Assembly (NCBI GenBank): GCA_950295325.1
Contig: OX485805.1
Coordinates: forward strand, 28,819,501 to 28,883,500
Direction of reading: 5' to 3'
DNA length: 64,000 nt
Source of the DNA: Polytrichum commune
Taxonomy: Eukaryota > Streptophyta > Polytrichopsida > Polytrichales > Polytrichaceae
The notes beneath the pieces are model-generated. The model saw only the letters and a program-made list of their open reading frames with translations. It did no database searches and was not told where the DNA came from. This document shows, piece after piece, positions 1-11,216 of this stretch. The stretch's first letter is position 1; the number at the start of each line of letters is the position of its first letter. The position numbers were made by a program, and so were the translations under genes.

Positions 1-87
1 TTATATGTGTTAAACATTGACTTTGAGGGTTCGCATGATGTGCACCCAAAGGTCTACCGTAGCTCTCTAGCAGCTTGGGCAGAAAAT

Positions 88-1390
88 AATTAATTTTAAA
101 GGTGCCTAAATTTATGGGAAATTAATTTCAAAAATAACTTTCAAAGAGTGCCTTAAATCACAATAATGCAAGTGACATTCACTGGACACCATAACAACAT
201 AGTCTCTCACAAAGACCACTCCATAAAACTCTCACACAAAGCAAAATATGTTGCCAAACAAAACCCTAACATACAAGTTAAAGACAAACTTTAGGGTAAG
301 GAATGTTGGTTAATGGAAGTGTTTAGGTTAATCATATCCGTCATGGATGAAATCAGGATAGCCATCCATGAATTATAGAAATGACTTGGATGAATGTCTA
401 ACTAATTTTAAATGATTTTTTGAAGCTACCCAAATTTAGAATATTATTTTATGGGTTGCCTAACTTACTTTCTCACTTTAATCAATTATTAGGCAAAAAG
501 ATGCTCTAGCTTCTAGTGAGCTACAATAATTGATTGGGGTAGGGTTGTTTGAAAACATCCCAAAACCAAACATCAACAATAATCTAGAACACATAAAACA
601 TCCATAGATACAAAAGCACCCCGGTTTTTTTTCTTTTTTTGAAGTGAAGTTTTTCCAAACCTAATTAAGTTCTTGCCTAGCCATGCATGTGTAGATACCA
701 TCATGGGTTTCTCTGAAGACAATTCAAATTCAATAACTTCTTTGGTATCATAAGTTCATTTGGTTTTAGAACCCTTGATTCTTATAACGTATGGTTGTTG
801 ACAAAAGTTTGAAGGAGGTAAGAAGGCAAAAAATAACATTAGTGTTTTGTCACAAAAATGACTAAGGGCACAATGGAAAACCCATTCTTCAAGGGTTTCC
901 CCTTGTTGCATGTGGAAGGGGTGGAGTTAAATGTATTGAAGATTGTGTTCTTAGGCAACCACATTGACATTAGGTACTCAACTTTCAAGGCAACCCACAC
1001 ATTTGCCATCACCTTGTTGACATATCATTTTCTAGAAGCCCATGGACAAGCTTTTGGGAGAGTATCGAAGTCTCTAATGCCATTTTTGCAAGCCTCTAGC
1101 AATTTTCAATGGGATCTTAACAAAAGGATCAATTTTTATGTATGGTACATTAAAAATGTATCCTATTTGTGAAGGAAGGCGTTGTAAACACTTGAACATT
1201 ATTTTTAGAATGTAGGTTTTTGTCTTTAACTTGTATGTCAAGGTTTTGTTTGGCAACATATTTTGCTTTGTGTGAGAGTTATACGGAGTGGTCTTTGTGA
1301 GAGACTATTAAGGCACTCTTTCAATATATATTTTGGACACTCAACGAAATTAATTTCCCATAAATTTAGACACCTTTAAAATTAATGGGT
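88..1390. mobile_element. Foldback element with ~170-200 bp terminal inverted repeats
   Basis: Positions 91-289 and 1219-1387 are inverted copies of each other. The outer ends share TTAATTTTAAAGGTG and the inner ends share GTTGCCAAACAAAACC. The left arm carries about 45 extra bases near 160-205. About 930 bases lie between the arms. Long arms of this kind are typical of foldback or Mutator-like non-autonomous elements. No clear target duplication was found and no transposase is recognisable inside. The class is therefore undetermined. Confidence 0.7.
858..1172 (+). CDS. Hypothetical 104-residue reading frame inside the foldback element
   Basis: An ATG-initiated frame of 104 codons lies between the two arms of the surrounding foldback element and ends just before the right arm. 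I recognise no domain, signal peptide or membrane segment. It could be a captured exon fragment or chance. Its only support is length in AT-rich DNA, so it is listed for completeness rather than as a confident gene. Confidence 0.15.
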   Translation: MTKGTMENPFFKGFPLLHVEGVELNVLKIVFLGNHIDIRYSTFKATHTFAITLLTYHFLEAHGQAFGRVSKSLMPFLQASSNFQWDLNKRINFYVWYIKNVSYL

Positions 1391-2931
1391 AAACTAAAGT
1401 ACATGTTTTCAAATATAAATTCGTTCAATATAAGATTGTTTAAATATATTATCTTGAAGGTGTTAGTAAGAGGACCATTTCAATTGATCAATACTCGGGG
1501 AGAATGTTTTAGAAGTTTGATGTGTCAAATTAAAAAGAAAAGAAGAAGAAAGAAATAGATGTCGACTCGGTGAGTGTCTCAAAGTGATGGAGACAAAAAG
1601 GGATTAATATGAACCAATTAACTTTAGGATGCATGGGATACTTCAACCACTACACATGAGATGGTTTACCACTTTGTTTACCATTTGGCTAAAGCTATGT
1701 AGATGTTGAAAAAATGTGCTAGCATTGCCGTCTAAGATCGTAGTGTCACTATGAGAAGTGCATTCATGTAATAAATAAATGAAGATATTGAAACAATAGC
1801 CATCTATGATCTAGTGCATTGAACTTGGAGACACTTGATGCTTTGACGTGCATCTCACTAGAAAATATTCATATGCATGATATTGATTGAAACAATGTTG
1901 GACCCATGTGAAGAAACATGAAGGATTAACAATTGAACCCTCTAATAGTAAACGTGTGATGCATTCATAAATTTCCAAAAATAAAGCCTTCTTCATATTA
2001 CCTTAGATTTTTATTTTACTTTTTCCATCCTTTTTTTATTTAATGAAACTATGGGTTTTTTTGGTTGTATGTTGACTTTTAAGATATCAAAATTGCAAGA
2101 AAATGTGGGATTGATAGGTGTTGTTGTTTTTTTTTTAAAAAGGAAAAAGAGTTACAAGCAGTGCATATTATGTGATATTTTAGAATTTGTAACATTTTTT
2201 TGTGTTTGAATGCATTGACATTCTCCAAAATAGAATCACACATCTATCTTATTGTGTTGTCCAATTTATCACTGTTGTGCAATAAATGGAGTGTCAACCT
2301 TCAAAATACTTTTGATTTTTGAGAAAATGGTTTGGTCAGGACCCCTATAAACCGAGTTCATTACTACCACACAAAAAATTGGGAAAGAAAACCATCATAT
2401 TCTAATAAAACCTTCATATCAAAATTTCACAAAATGGACAATATTCAATTGCAAATTCAATAAGATGCAACAATGGTCAATAAAGTCCCTTGCTTTTAAA
2501 TCCATTCAAAACTATCAAATGGCACCACCCATTTTCACATATTTATCCCTATTATCATTTTCAATAATTATGGAGTGTACGTCTATCAACTTTTCACAAT
2601 GTTGATGGTGAAGGATACTAAATAGCATACAATAACATAACATATACGTTAGAATGATTTTCGTCTTGAAAAAACGGTATTCACAAGTTTTTGAATCCAT
2701 ATGCACAAACAAGACCATAACCAAGTCTTTCGAAGAGTAAACTTTGAAATCCATTTATTTCCAAACCATACATGCTCTTTGATGCACAAGTGTTTGGAAT
2801 GACGCCATACATCACGTACGGCAACTTTGTAAATAGAAGGTTAAGCTTTATTGCCTCATCATCAAGCTACAAACCTTGAACTAAAATACTTCAACAGTGT
2901 GACTCAGTTTTGTGAGCCGCTGTATGTAGTT
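1391..2931. other. AT-rich intergenic DNA, no gene seen
   Basis: Only short frames broken by stops are present on both strands. No recognisable repeat boundary, RNA gene or conserved motif was seen. Confidence 0.6.
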
Positions 2932-3540
2932 TCACAAGATTGCCAACTTTCCCATATTCTTGAGCATTCCCACATTCCTGAGTTTGGGGGATGACGACAA
3001 CACTTTGGTTTTCGGTTGCATTGGAAACACTACAAAAGTATCATCCACCGACCCCACTCGCATAAGCTCCATCACAAACTCTTTCAAATCCACCTTCTTT
3101 GCGGATCTGCAGCCTTCCAACTTAAACCTAACAGCAATCGCGTCTCCAAATATTCGAAGGTCTTGGTTTGTGACCATTTCAGCAATATCGTTCCTGCCCA
3201 TGCATATGTCTTGCGTTTCTTCGAGGTAGATGTGATAGTTGAATAAGGAGCTCTCCACAAATCGATACTGCTTGTTCCCAACAATTAGTATGTATTTACC
3301 ATCTTGTTCAGTCTTTGCCAACTTGCTTTGTTTTTCTGTCATTCGAATGTCTTGGATGTCGAATCGGAACGGCTCCAGTAGCTTGTCAAGGGATTCTCGG
3401 TTGGTGAATAGACCCGGACGAATGCGGATGGCATCCATGGTGACTTTATGAATCAATGGAAGTCGTGAGTAGAAGGGCATTGTTCCTTGTGAATTTGGTG
3501 CTACAAACTTGTGGGTCTCAATCGAATACAATGGAAGCTA
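2932..3540 (-). CDS. Orphan coding exon, unknown protein (about 200 residues)
   Basis: An open frame of about 200 codons runs leftwards and ends at a stop at 2932. There is no ATG at its 5' end. A good acceptor (polypyrimidine followed by TTAG at about 3541) precedes it, so it is probably the last exon of a spliced gene or gene fragment. The protein looks soluble and mixed in charge, with in-frame methionines (for example at MTMDAIRIRPG-like residues about 30 in). No family was recognised. No upstream exon could be paired with it between 3541 and 4500, so it may be a transposon-captured fragment. Confidence 0.4.
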
Positions 3541-3770
3541 AGAAAAAATGGAGAATGCTTGTGTTGTGTGGTTATTTCTCTGGCTTTGATTATTCCTCAC
3601 ACAAGTTCAACAAACAACTTGGTACAACTCTGAACCCATCACCAATCTTTAGTCTGATGTGAAAATGGAAAATGGTGAGAAATAGAAGGAGCACGGCCCA
3701 TATTTATACCCACTTGGTTTTAGATTTGCTTTTAAATTTACTTGGAAAATATAATGGTCTTAAGGGAACA

Positions 3771-3840
3771 TAAAAGCAAAAGCAAAATCAAAATCAAAAG
3801 TAAGCGTAAAAGTAAGCGTAAAAGTAAAAGTAAAAGTGCA
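3771..3840 (+). repeat. Short tandem repeat (AAAAGC / AAAAGTAAGCGT)
   Basis: About 70 bases of 6-12 base units related to AAAAGTAAGCGT. They create a Lys/Ser-rich frame that I regard as spurious. Confidence 0.8.
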
Positions 3841-4011
3841 AATTTCAGAGTGGAGGAAATATTACCACCCTTGTTAATTTCCTACGTGTGCGTTGTTTCT
3901 ACATGCAAACTTCACAGATGCCACAGAAGTACCATAAAGCATTTAAATGCATCAAGGGTTGCACAAATTTTGAGCTTTAAGGTTAAGGTAGACACACCTG
4001 ACTCGATTACT

Positions 4012-4135
4012 AATCTTAATCAGACACCTATATTTGAGTGGTTAGTGGTCAAGTGTGGATCTAAGAATGGACAAAAGACATGTGTTTAAAAGAGATTGGA
4101 CTGTGTGCTCAAGTTATAATTACCAGGCCTAGACT
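4012..4135 (+). repeat. Dispersed repeat family, copy 1
   Basis: This stretch (ATCAGACACCTATATTTGAG, then a block around ACATGTGTTTAAAAGAGATTGG) is clearly related to 6703-6835, and more distantly to 10385-10520 and 56893-57020. The copies have diverged by point changes and small indels. No terminal structure was seen, so the repeat class is unknown. Confidence 0.6.
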
Positions 4136-4526
4136 CCATTGGAAGAACCTATACAAACATCTAACAAGTATGGGAACCTTCACTTTGATTTAGTGATGTA
4201 CCTTATCTTGGTCTTGAAATACACACCTTGAACTTGCGCAGTCCTAAAAAAACTTCATCCTACCTAGAAAACATCACGGTGGTTCTGCTACAACAAGGAT
4301 AAATTGTTGACAGCTGCTCCACTTGCAGTAGAGGATTGATGCAGTAGCATTCCTTCAACAACCTATCACTATGTCTGGCCACCAAGTTCGAAGAATGGGT
4401 TATTGGTTTACCTCTTAATCTACAAAGTCACTACCTCTGATTTTCACTCCAGACCTTTTCTTCCATACAAGTTGTTGATGAGCGAGTTTGGAATAGTTAC
4501 CAAAGTTTCCTAGTCTCAGATGCACA

Positions 4527-7500
4527 TCATTCAAAAAGCTCCCATCCCTCATAAGCTGTGCGCCCCACTTTCCCCCGCATGGTGTTCAACCCACTTTTGC
4601 AGACAGCATATACATTGAAGAAGGAGGTGAGGGCAAGCAGGTCCAGCATTGTGAGGTCTTGTGAAGCTGGCTCACTTGAATTTCCAGTTCCATCTGGGCC
4701 AGTGCCAACTTGGGCTCCTATTCGACCCCATCACAAGTTAATAACAATGTTGGAAAGATATACAGGTGAATGCATGGTGTCAATACAGAATATTAAAGAA
4801 CCTACCCAAACACATCAAAATTATATACACCAGTCATATTTTCATACTTGGTGGGTATTACAAGATGAGAACTTTTTTGTATACCCGAATCATGATTTAA
4901 GTTAACAGCATCCAAATACCGTTATGACAATGTAGGGTAATTTACCAAGTTATGAAGATTATTAGAGGGTATATAGACCTGAATAGTAAAAAAAACAAAA
5001 ATATCCTCCAATACCTTACCAATATCAAAATCAAATTAAAATACTTACTATATAGGTGATAACAGTCCAACACTGGTTACATTCCACAGTTTCAAAAACC
5101 ACGGTCGGTGTCATCTCAGCTAATGTATGATATTTGCAGACTTAGTAACAATATTGGGCACCAAACAACCAAAGACATTGTGGACGTTGTGATTAAAAAG
5201 AGGCAGGAAATTACCTTGAATGAGCTGTGTACATATAAGCTTGTCATCAACAAAGCCTGCATCCATGAATCTCATCACACCTTTCACTTTGACTTTCCCT
5301 GCATAGCCATATGGTAGCTGATCACCTAGGATCACAGCATCCAGTGGATCACCTACACCATGGTGATGCATAGATTCAAAATAATATCCTCAGTGTGCAA
5401 ATGCAAAATAATAGTTAAAGTTAGATTCCAGGCCCCCAATTTTCTAAAGCAGGTTTAAGTGATATGTATTGAAATCGTGCTATTTTCCAGGCTGAGAACC
5501 CAATGTTTGCTAGTTGCAAGATCATTCTCATCCCCTACCTCAAGGTTTCACTTAAAGCTTACCTTACTGTCAGAAGTGCCTATAATTCAACTCTTGAGGC
5601 ACATCATTCAAGCCTTAACCCTGAAAGGTCCAAGAGGCCCATTCTGGGTCTTACAATATGGTGGAGTTTATGATTACTTCTTGAATTTTTTTGTTAAAAG
5701 TTTCAAAGTGGCCCCTTCTAAAATTAGCCCGTTTATCATTTGCATATTCCAATTGGGACATATCTCGAATGAATTATAAGGACATCTGACCTCATATAAA
5801 TGACCTAGACCCAAATCCATACATATTATCACCTGTCGTCACATGTGACTTTATTTTCACAGCCTCTTTAAATCTATTGTATTAAATATAGATTCACTAC
5901 ACTACCCTAGCCTGATGAAATATGATAGATATTTTCACTTATGACAGTACGTGACTTGGATTGTGAATCAATGCATACCTAATGACAAATAACTCGATAA
6001 TAGCTTATAAACCTAACATCCCAGTTCATCCAATAGCACTGTGATTAAGATTGCCCTGCAACATATATGGATCTCAGGGAATGTGCAATTCTTCTTGACA
6101 ATTTAGGGGTTAATAGAAGTGAAATGCTGAACTCATTTGAATAAGAATTCAGCAAGAGCTACAGGAGTCTCATAACACAAGGCTTACCATCAGGTGCAGG
6201 CACAGAAGGAACAGATCCATAATTAAATGGAGAGGGCAGTGGTGCCACAAAGTCGACAGCACCTTCTGGAGTGCGCTTCACGAAGCTGCCTTTGGGTACT
6301 TCAACCACAATGTCCACAAAGCCTGGAAGCTTTTCGCTATCCCTCTGTTGTTAACAGGACCCTTCACACAGATTTGTGCCATCTCTCAATACATGAATCG
6401 AACATGGACTTGCCTTGCGAGAGAAACATCTTGAATTGCCAATTTCAGATTCATATAAACAGAAACAAACACAGTGTTGTCTATTTTTCCTTATTAACAA
6501 GGCTGACATACCAGATTCATCAAAGCTCAATTTCTCATTGTCTTGCATCTTAAAAACATCTAAGTAGATTAAAGACAAAATGTGCCACAACTGAGAGCTC
6601 AAGCAGTTTAAATCTTGGAAGCTCAGCCCACCAACACACCGTTCTCCAGCTCCCAGCTGGTCATGCCCTCTAAGAGTTATGTGGGGCTTATGTGGTAACT
6701 CTTTTCAATCAGACACCTATGTTTGAGTGGTTTATGGCTGAGGCGTATGTTTAAGAATGGACACCGGAAATACATGTGTTGCGATGAGATTGGACGATGT
6801 GCTCAGTATAAATTAACCGATCTAGGTTCAACAGTGGACACAATTGGCAGGGCCTCTGTGAACCTATGAAGAGAAAGTGAATCTCCACTTTGGACTCCTA
6901 TAAAATTTGTATATCTACCCCCACTTTAAACTTGAAGCCACAATCTTTGTGATTTGCTAATTCTAGAGCCGATACAGTCTAACAGTCAGAAATCTATGTG
7001 GAGTTCGAAGTGCCCTCCATACGTCCACATACCTTAGTCCGAAGGAGCCTATATAACTGTTTAAGAATCTTCACTTTGGATTCTTAAAACCTTTGCATTT
7101 CTACTCCGACATTTTGAGACTTAAAACGATAATCTTCGCTCTTGCTAGCTGCATGAGACGATTCCCGAGCCAATCCAGTTCAACAGTCTCAAGTGCATGT
7201 GGAGTTCGAAGTGCCCCCAATAGGTCCACATACCTTCGTCCGAAAGGGCCTATATGATTGCTTAAAGAGAACAAGAATCTTCACTTTGCATTCTTGGAAC
7301 TTTTGCATCTCTACTCCGATTTTTGAACAATCTAAGTAACATGCAACTGCCAACTTGATGAGCCAATTCCAGAGCCGGACTGAGCTGAGCGGATTCATTG
7401 GTCAAAAATGTCTATAGAGTTGGACGTAACCCCAGTAGGGCCACATGATTTAGTCCGAAGAGAACACGCAACCTTTTCCACAACATACCACCTTAATTTC

Positions 7501-7885
7501 TACGGAAACCCCACAGCATTCTCCCTAGATACGCATCTTTTTGGCAAGGTCTTTTAAGTTGAATCTTGGTAGATGGGAGAAGGCTTTGTGCGAGGATAGG
7601 TAACAATGCGTGTAATCAAGGACCTTGATTCTTGAATTTACTCTTGAAGCTAGAATAGGATAGAAAGAGAACCCCCTCGCACATGCTTAAGAATGCTATG
7701 CGAATAAAAACCCTAATGCCCTTATTTCACCCCTGATTGCCATGCTCCTAATAACCAAGCACACGATACGGTTGCGGGTGTCGCACCTTCACACGAGACG
7801 GCACCGCGCTGCAGGAGCTCGGCCGCGCACATGCGGCGAGGGTGATAGCCGCTCCGCCGCCCCAGATGGCCATGGCTCGATCCAT
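4527..7885 (-). CDS. Family I inorganic pyrophosphatase-like protein, four exons
   Basis: Four minus-strand exons join without frame breaks: 7885-7787, 6344-6188, 5352-5215 and 4717-4527 (585 nt, 194 residues, stop TGA). All introns are GT-AG. Residues 85-91 read DGDPLDA and match the family I pyrophosphatase signature D-x-D-P-x-D, whose aspartates bind metal. A second acidic block follows at 116-123 (D-A-G-F-V-D-D-K), and FNYG at 73-76 fits the family core. The C-terminus has the usual FF...Y...GRTAYEGW-type end. The first exon gives a hydrophobic N-terminus (about residues 6-20), possibly a signal anchor or targeting peptide. Family members hydrolyse pyrophosphate to phosphate with Mg2+. 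The region around the family's usual Lys/Glu/Arg pocket is divergent (VKRTPEG), so activity is likely but not certain. The protein resembles compact bacterial-type enzymes more than the usual plant cytosolic or plastid forms. The introns argue against contamination. Confidence 0.85.
6703..6835 (+). repeat. Dispersed repeat family, copy 2 (in pyrophosphatase intron 1)
   Basis: Starts AATCAGACACCTATGTTTGA and continues through ACATGTGTTGCGATGAGATT. It is the closest relative of 4012-4135 in the window. It lies within the first intron of the pyrophosphatase-like gene. Confidence 0.6.
6836..7470 (+). repeat. Diverged tandem repeat, about 205 bp units, in an intron
   Basis: Three to four related units share blocks such as GTGGAGTTCGAAGTGCCC (about 6992 and 7198, with a degenerate copy near 7415), GGTCCACATACCTT and GAATCTTCACTTTG. 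Unit spacing is about 204-213 bases. The array fills much of intron 1 of the pyrophosphatase-like gene and adjoins dispersed repeat copy 2, of which it may be an extension. Confidence 0.65.
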
Positions 7886-8060
7886 GTTGCTGCCCGTCAC
7901 CAGCCTGTCGGTGCTCCTCGTCTTCTTCTTCTTCTGCTGCTGCTGCTGCTGTCCCTGTCTCTTCTGTGTCTGTCTGTGCGTGCGATAAGACAGGTGTGTG
8001 AGTCAACGACGATGCATCTGGTGCTAAATCATGGACAGCGATGGAATCGCATCACGGAGT
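7886..8060 (-). promoter_or_regulatory. GC-rich leader/promoter side of the pyrophosphatase-like gene
   Basis: On the minus strand this segment lies just 5' of the proposed ATG. It is much richer in GC than its surroundings and carries a CAG-repeat followed by GAA/GAG repeats (7919-7952). That is a typical plant 5' leader composition. No TATA box could be assigned with confidence. Confidence 0.35.
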
Positions 8061-8223
8061 TCGAGGATGGGAGCGGAGGGCAGATACGGCTCCCTTCGTT
8101 CGAGGAGACCTTGAGAGCACCATCACCACGTTGTAAGATCCACCAAACAGTGAACACTCTGTAACACAAAGTTGAAAGACGTGCTAAATCGGCTAACGTT
8201 TCTTTGGATGGGAGTCCCTTATA

Positions 8224-9178
8224 CAGTCCGGACTCTATATAAGTGTTACCCCCTATAAGCGTTATAATTTCATATATGTTAAAGAAAATTTTACTCCCCT
8301 ACAAAAACACAACTGGTAAGACGAGTGAGTGTTATGTGTTAAGTGTTATAACATGCTCTACTCCCTTCTTTGTTCATTGCACCTCTATAAGTGTTAATAT
8401 TGAGAAAATCAAGGTAATAATATATGAGAGCATACATTTTAAACATGTAATCACATTTATCCCATATTCTTTGCGAACAAGTCGAATATTCTCTTTTATT
8501 TAGAGATCCTTCCTCCTTGTGCACTTTCGAGTAATTTGGGAGAGGAGATGCAAACACTGACGTTGTTGTCATTTGCTAGTGAGGTGGGTGGCATGATGAT
8601 AGCTCATGAACACCTCGATTATGAGATGAAGTTTGATTTAAACAACCCCTATGAACCTACCGATGAGGAGTTTTTGGATATGTATTCCTCATAGCATCGA
8701 GAAATTGATGCCGATGAGGTTCTGATTGATGTGGTAGAAGAAGTTGTAGGATTGAGTGTTGTTGAGCGTTCTCTAGGGACTTTGAAGAAATACTTTGAAC
8801 AAAGACCAAATGGTGCCCTATCACACATCAAGAGCATTCAAGGACTCCAAAAGGAAGTTTCATCTCGTCGTTTGGAAGCTTCTCATCATACTACTATAGA
8901 CTCTTTCTTTCGGTTAGCTTTGTTGGAAGAATCTCGTCAAGTTACTACTATATAGATTATTTCTTCCAATTAGTTTAGTTGAATTATGTATTATCATTTG
9001 TACTTTCAATTTTTATTTTTATAAAACGTTATGTTCTTCATTTTCGGAAATTTTAAGTGTTATTTTCTATAAATGTTATTAATCATTGGTATGAATTCTA
9101 TAAGTGTTACTTGTTATAATTCTATATATGTTATTCTTTTGCTACTCCCAACCTGTAACCTTTATAGAGTCTTGACTA
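8224..9178 (+). mobile_element. pogo/Tigger-like (Emigrant-type) element, internally deleted
   Basis: The ends are inverted repeats: left CAGTCCGGACTCTATATAAG, and the reverse complement of the right end TAGTCAAGACTCTATAAAGG. The element is flanked by TA on both sides (8222-8223 and 9179-9180), the pogo/mariner target. CAGT...CTCTATAAAT-type ends are typical of plant pogo-like elements such as Emigrant/Lemi. Inner sequence near both ends repeats variants of CTATAAGTGTTA. At 955 bp it is too short for a full transposase and keeps only a C-terminal remnant. Confidence 0.7.
8548..8955 (+). pseudogene. C-terminal remnant of a pogo-like transposase
   Basis: One frame runs from 8548 to a stop at 8955 with an internal TAG at 8692-8694. 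The residues are acidic then mixed (PYEPTDEEFLD before the stop, VVEEVVGLSVVERSLGTLK after it). This is the kind of tail found C-terminal to the DDE domain in CENP-B/pogo-type transposases. Assignment rests mainly on its position just inside the right end of a TA-flanked pogo-like element. The catalytic part is absent. Confidence 0.45.
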
Positions 9179-9180
9179 TA

Positions 9181-9429
9181 CCATGCCCACATTACTAGGG
9201 CTAGTCGTTGGTCCTAGGCACTAGGTGGAGTCCCTTTTGATAGAGAAAGTGTATTTTTTCCTACAATTTACTGCTATCAGTGTGGATTTTTTGTCCTACT
9301 CACAGTAACCTCACTAGATGTAATTAACTACAGTTTCGCCAATGCATATAAGACACAAAAAAATGTTATAAGATGGAAACTCTCCCCACTGGTCACTTGG
9401 GTCAATCGTTGGTCTTAGTGTGGGCATGG
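9181..9429. repeat. Possible small inverted-repeat element
   Basis: CCATGCCCACATTA at the left is inverted at the right (TAGTGTGGGCATGG), and TCGTTGGTC recurs inside both ends. It immediately abuts the pogo-like element. The arms are short, so this could be chance. Confidence 0.3.
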
Positions 9430-9763
9430 CATTAGTTCCTCTAGAGTAGAGGCGCCCATAACTGCTCACTTAAGAGATTTTGCAACAAATCTAGAGAAGT
9501 ATAAGGTAGTGCAATTTTTTTTCCCTATAAGAAGATAGAAATCAAGATAACTATAATAATTTTTTTCGGTAATTTTATTCCTTAAAAACCAAATTATTGT
9601 GAGTATTTGAAGCGGAAAGTTGGCCCAAACACATGCCAATGTCTAGAGTTTGCCATAACCGCTCACTTTGAGACGAATTCCTCCTCATCTTAACAACTCA
9701 AAACCGGGGGCTTGTGTCATGGCACTATCGATTCCCTACTGATATCATAACCGAAGTTAAAGA

Positions 9764-9894
9764 CTTAGGGTTAGTTTCCATGTAGGCCACTTCGCCCATC
9801 AGATTGTAGTGGAAATGTAGATGCCACCAAGTGGAATCTACATATCCACTACAATTCGGTGGGCGAAGCATCCTACGTAAAAAGTAACCCTTAG
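9764..9894. repeat. Hairpin MITE-like repeat, about 130 bp
   Basis: Left arm CTTAGGGTTAGTTTCC... and right arm ...AAAAAGTAACCCTTAG fold on each other over about 60 bases each, including CTTCGCCCA and ATTGTAGTGGA in both arms. The single-stranded form would be a near-complete hairpin. No transposase or clear target duplication was identified. Confidence 0.65.
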
Positions 9895-10384
9895 AAATTG
9901 TGAAACATGGAACCTTATTTTAACCACCCACGAAAAGAAACTACCAAAATCAATTCCAATATGATCGAAGTTATGGCACCCTATAGATTCCTAATGGGGC
10001 CTTGATTGGGAATAGGTGGTTTTACTCTATAAGTCCAACACTTTCACTATATATGAGCACTTAGGGATGCATGTTTTAGCGTGGGTCTCCATGTCCATCT
10101 TTGACCCACTGGATCCTAGATAATAGTGGGTTGGGTTGGATGTGTTCTCATGAGGATAACCAAAGCAACCAAACAACCACATTATGGTTGCCCTCATAGT
10201 GTGGAGGGCCATTACCATGGGCCACTAGCTTCCATGTCCCCATTAAAACATAAATTAACAAGGGTTGCTTGGCACATATGAACCCTGGTACCACATCAAC
10301 CTTCATCTACATTTGTCCTTGTTCCCACCAGAGTCTAGTGGGCGAGCAACATACATGGCAACACACTGTTATTCAGTTGATTTT

Positions 10385-10600
10385 CCTAATCGGACATTTT
10401 TATTTGATTGGTGCATGGTTAGGTGAGGATCAAAGAACAAACACCATGATAAAATATACTTGTTTAGAAGAGACTATGTCTATGCCACTCAATAATGAAC
10501 ATAATAGAGAGGACCAAAATTCGGTTGAGGAATCAACAAACATGCAATTTTGATTATTATAACTAAATCAAAGGAGGTCCGATTTTCAAGCTAATTTATG
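10385..10600 (+). repeat. Dispersed repeat family, copy 3
   Basis: Shares the sequence around AGGTGAGGATCAAAGAACAA and the following 150 bases (TTGTTTAGAAGAGACT, AATCAACAAACATG, AACTAAATCAAA) with 56925-57120. It is a more distant relative of the copies at 4012 and 6703. The rest of 9895-11216 holds only broken short frames and no recognised gene. Confidence 0.55.
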
Positions 10601-11216
10601 TTAATGCTTCATTGTAGATATGCTAATGCAACACAACTTTGAGTCATTGTGTAAAATCTAATTGTTAGAAGTTGGATAACATGAAAGATGTATTGAATAA
10701 CACCCACATACTTCTTAAATTGTGGGTCTTAGTAAATATGCAAGATGCTACAAATAAATATCTCAAACTAAGATTCTTCATGGTCAAAGATTTTGAGATG
10801 TTGATAGGTGGTTGCTTTATAGAGGAGTTGAAACTCACACTTTTAATGGCTGAATATTTGAAAGAGCGGAAGGTTTTAGAGGGGAGAGATCACCTCTAAA
10901 TTGGTGATAATGAGAACATGTGGGAGCTTGTTTTGTTTAACATTCACCTTGAAATTGACAATTTGGGTTTACATGTGTTTGTATTGATAACATGTGAGCA
11001 TCTTTTGGGCCATATGAGGGTTGCAACTTAATTTGCTCAAACTCAAGGTTGCAAGTTTGGTGGGCCAAGGTAAAAGACTTCAGCCCTTACATGTGCCTTA
11101 GACAACCCCTGTTTTTTGGATCAATTTTAAAGTTCAAGTCCAAATTTTAGTTTGTAGTCATGTCGAGTCCAATGAATCACAACATTGATGTGTGCTATTA
11201 GGTTGCTCCACGCTAA

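Noticed and set aside
4527-7885. Bacterial contamination or a bacterial pyrophosphatase gene
   Set aside because: The coding sequence is split by three GT-AG introns with plant-like repeats inside.
7742-8164. A 140-residue plus-strand frame over the GC-rich segment
   Set aside because: It is antisense to exon 1 and the leader of the pyrophosphatase-like gene; its Leu run is the CTG/CTT repeat.
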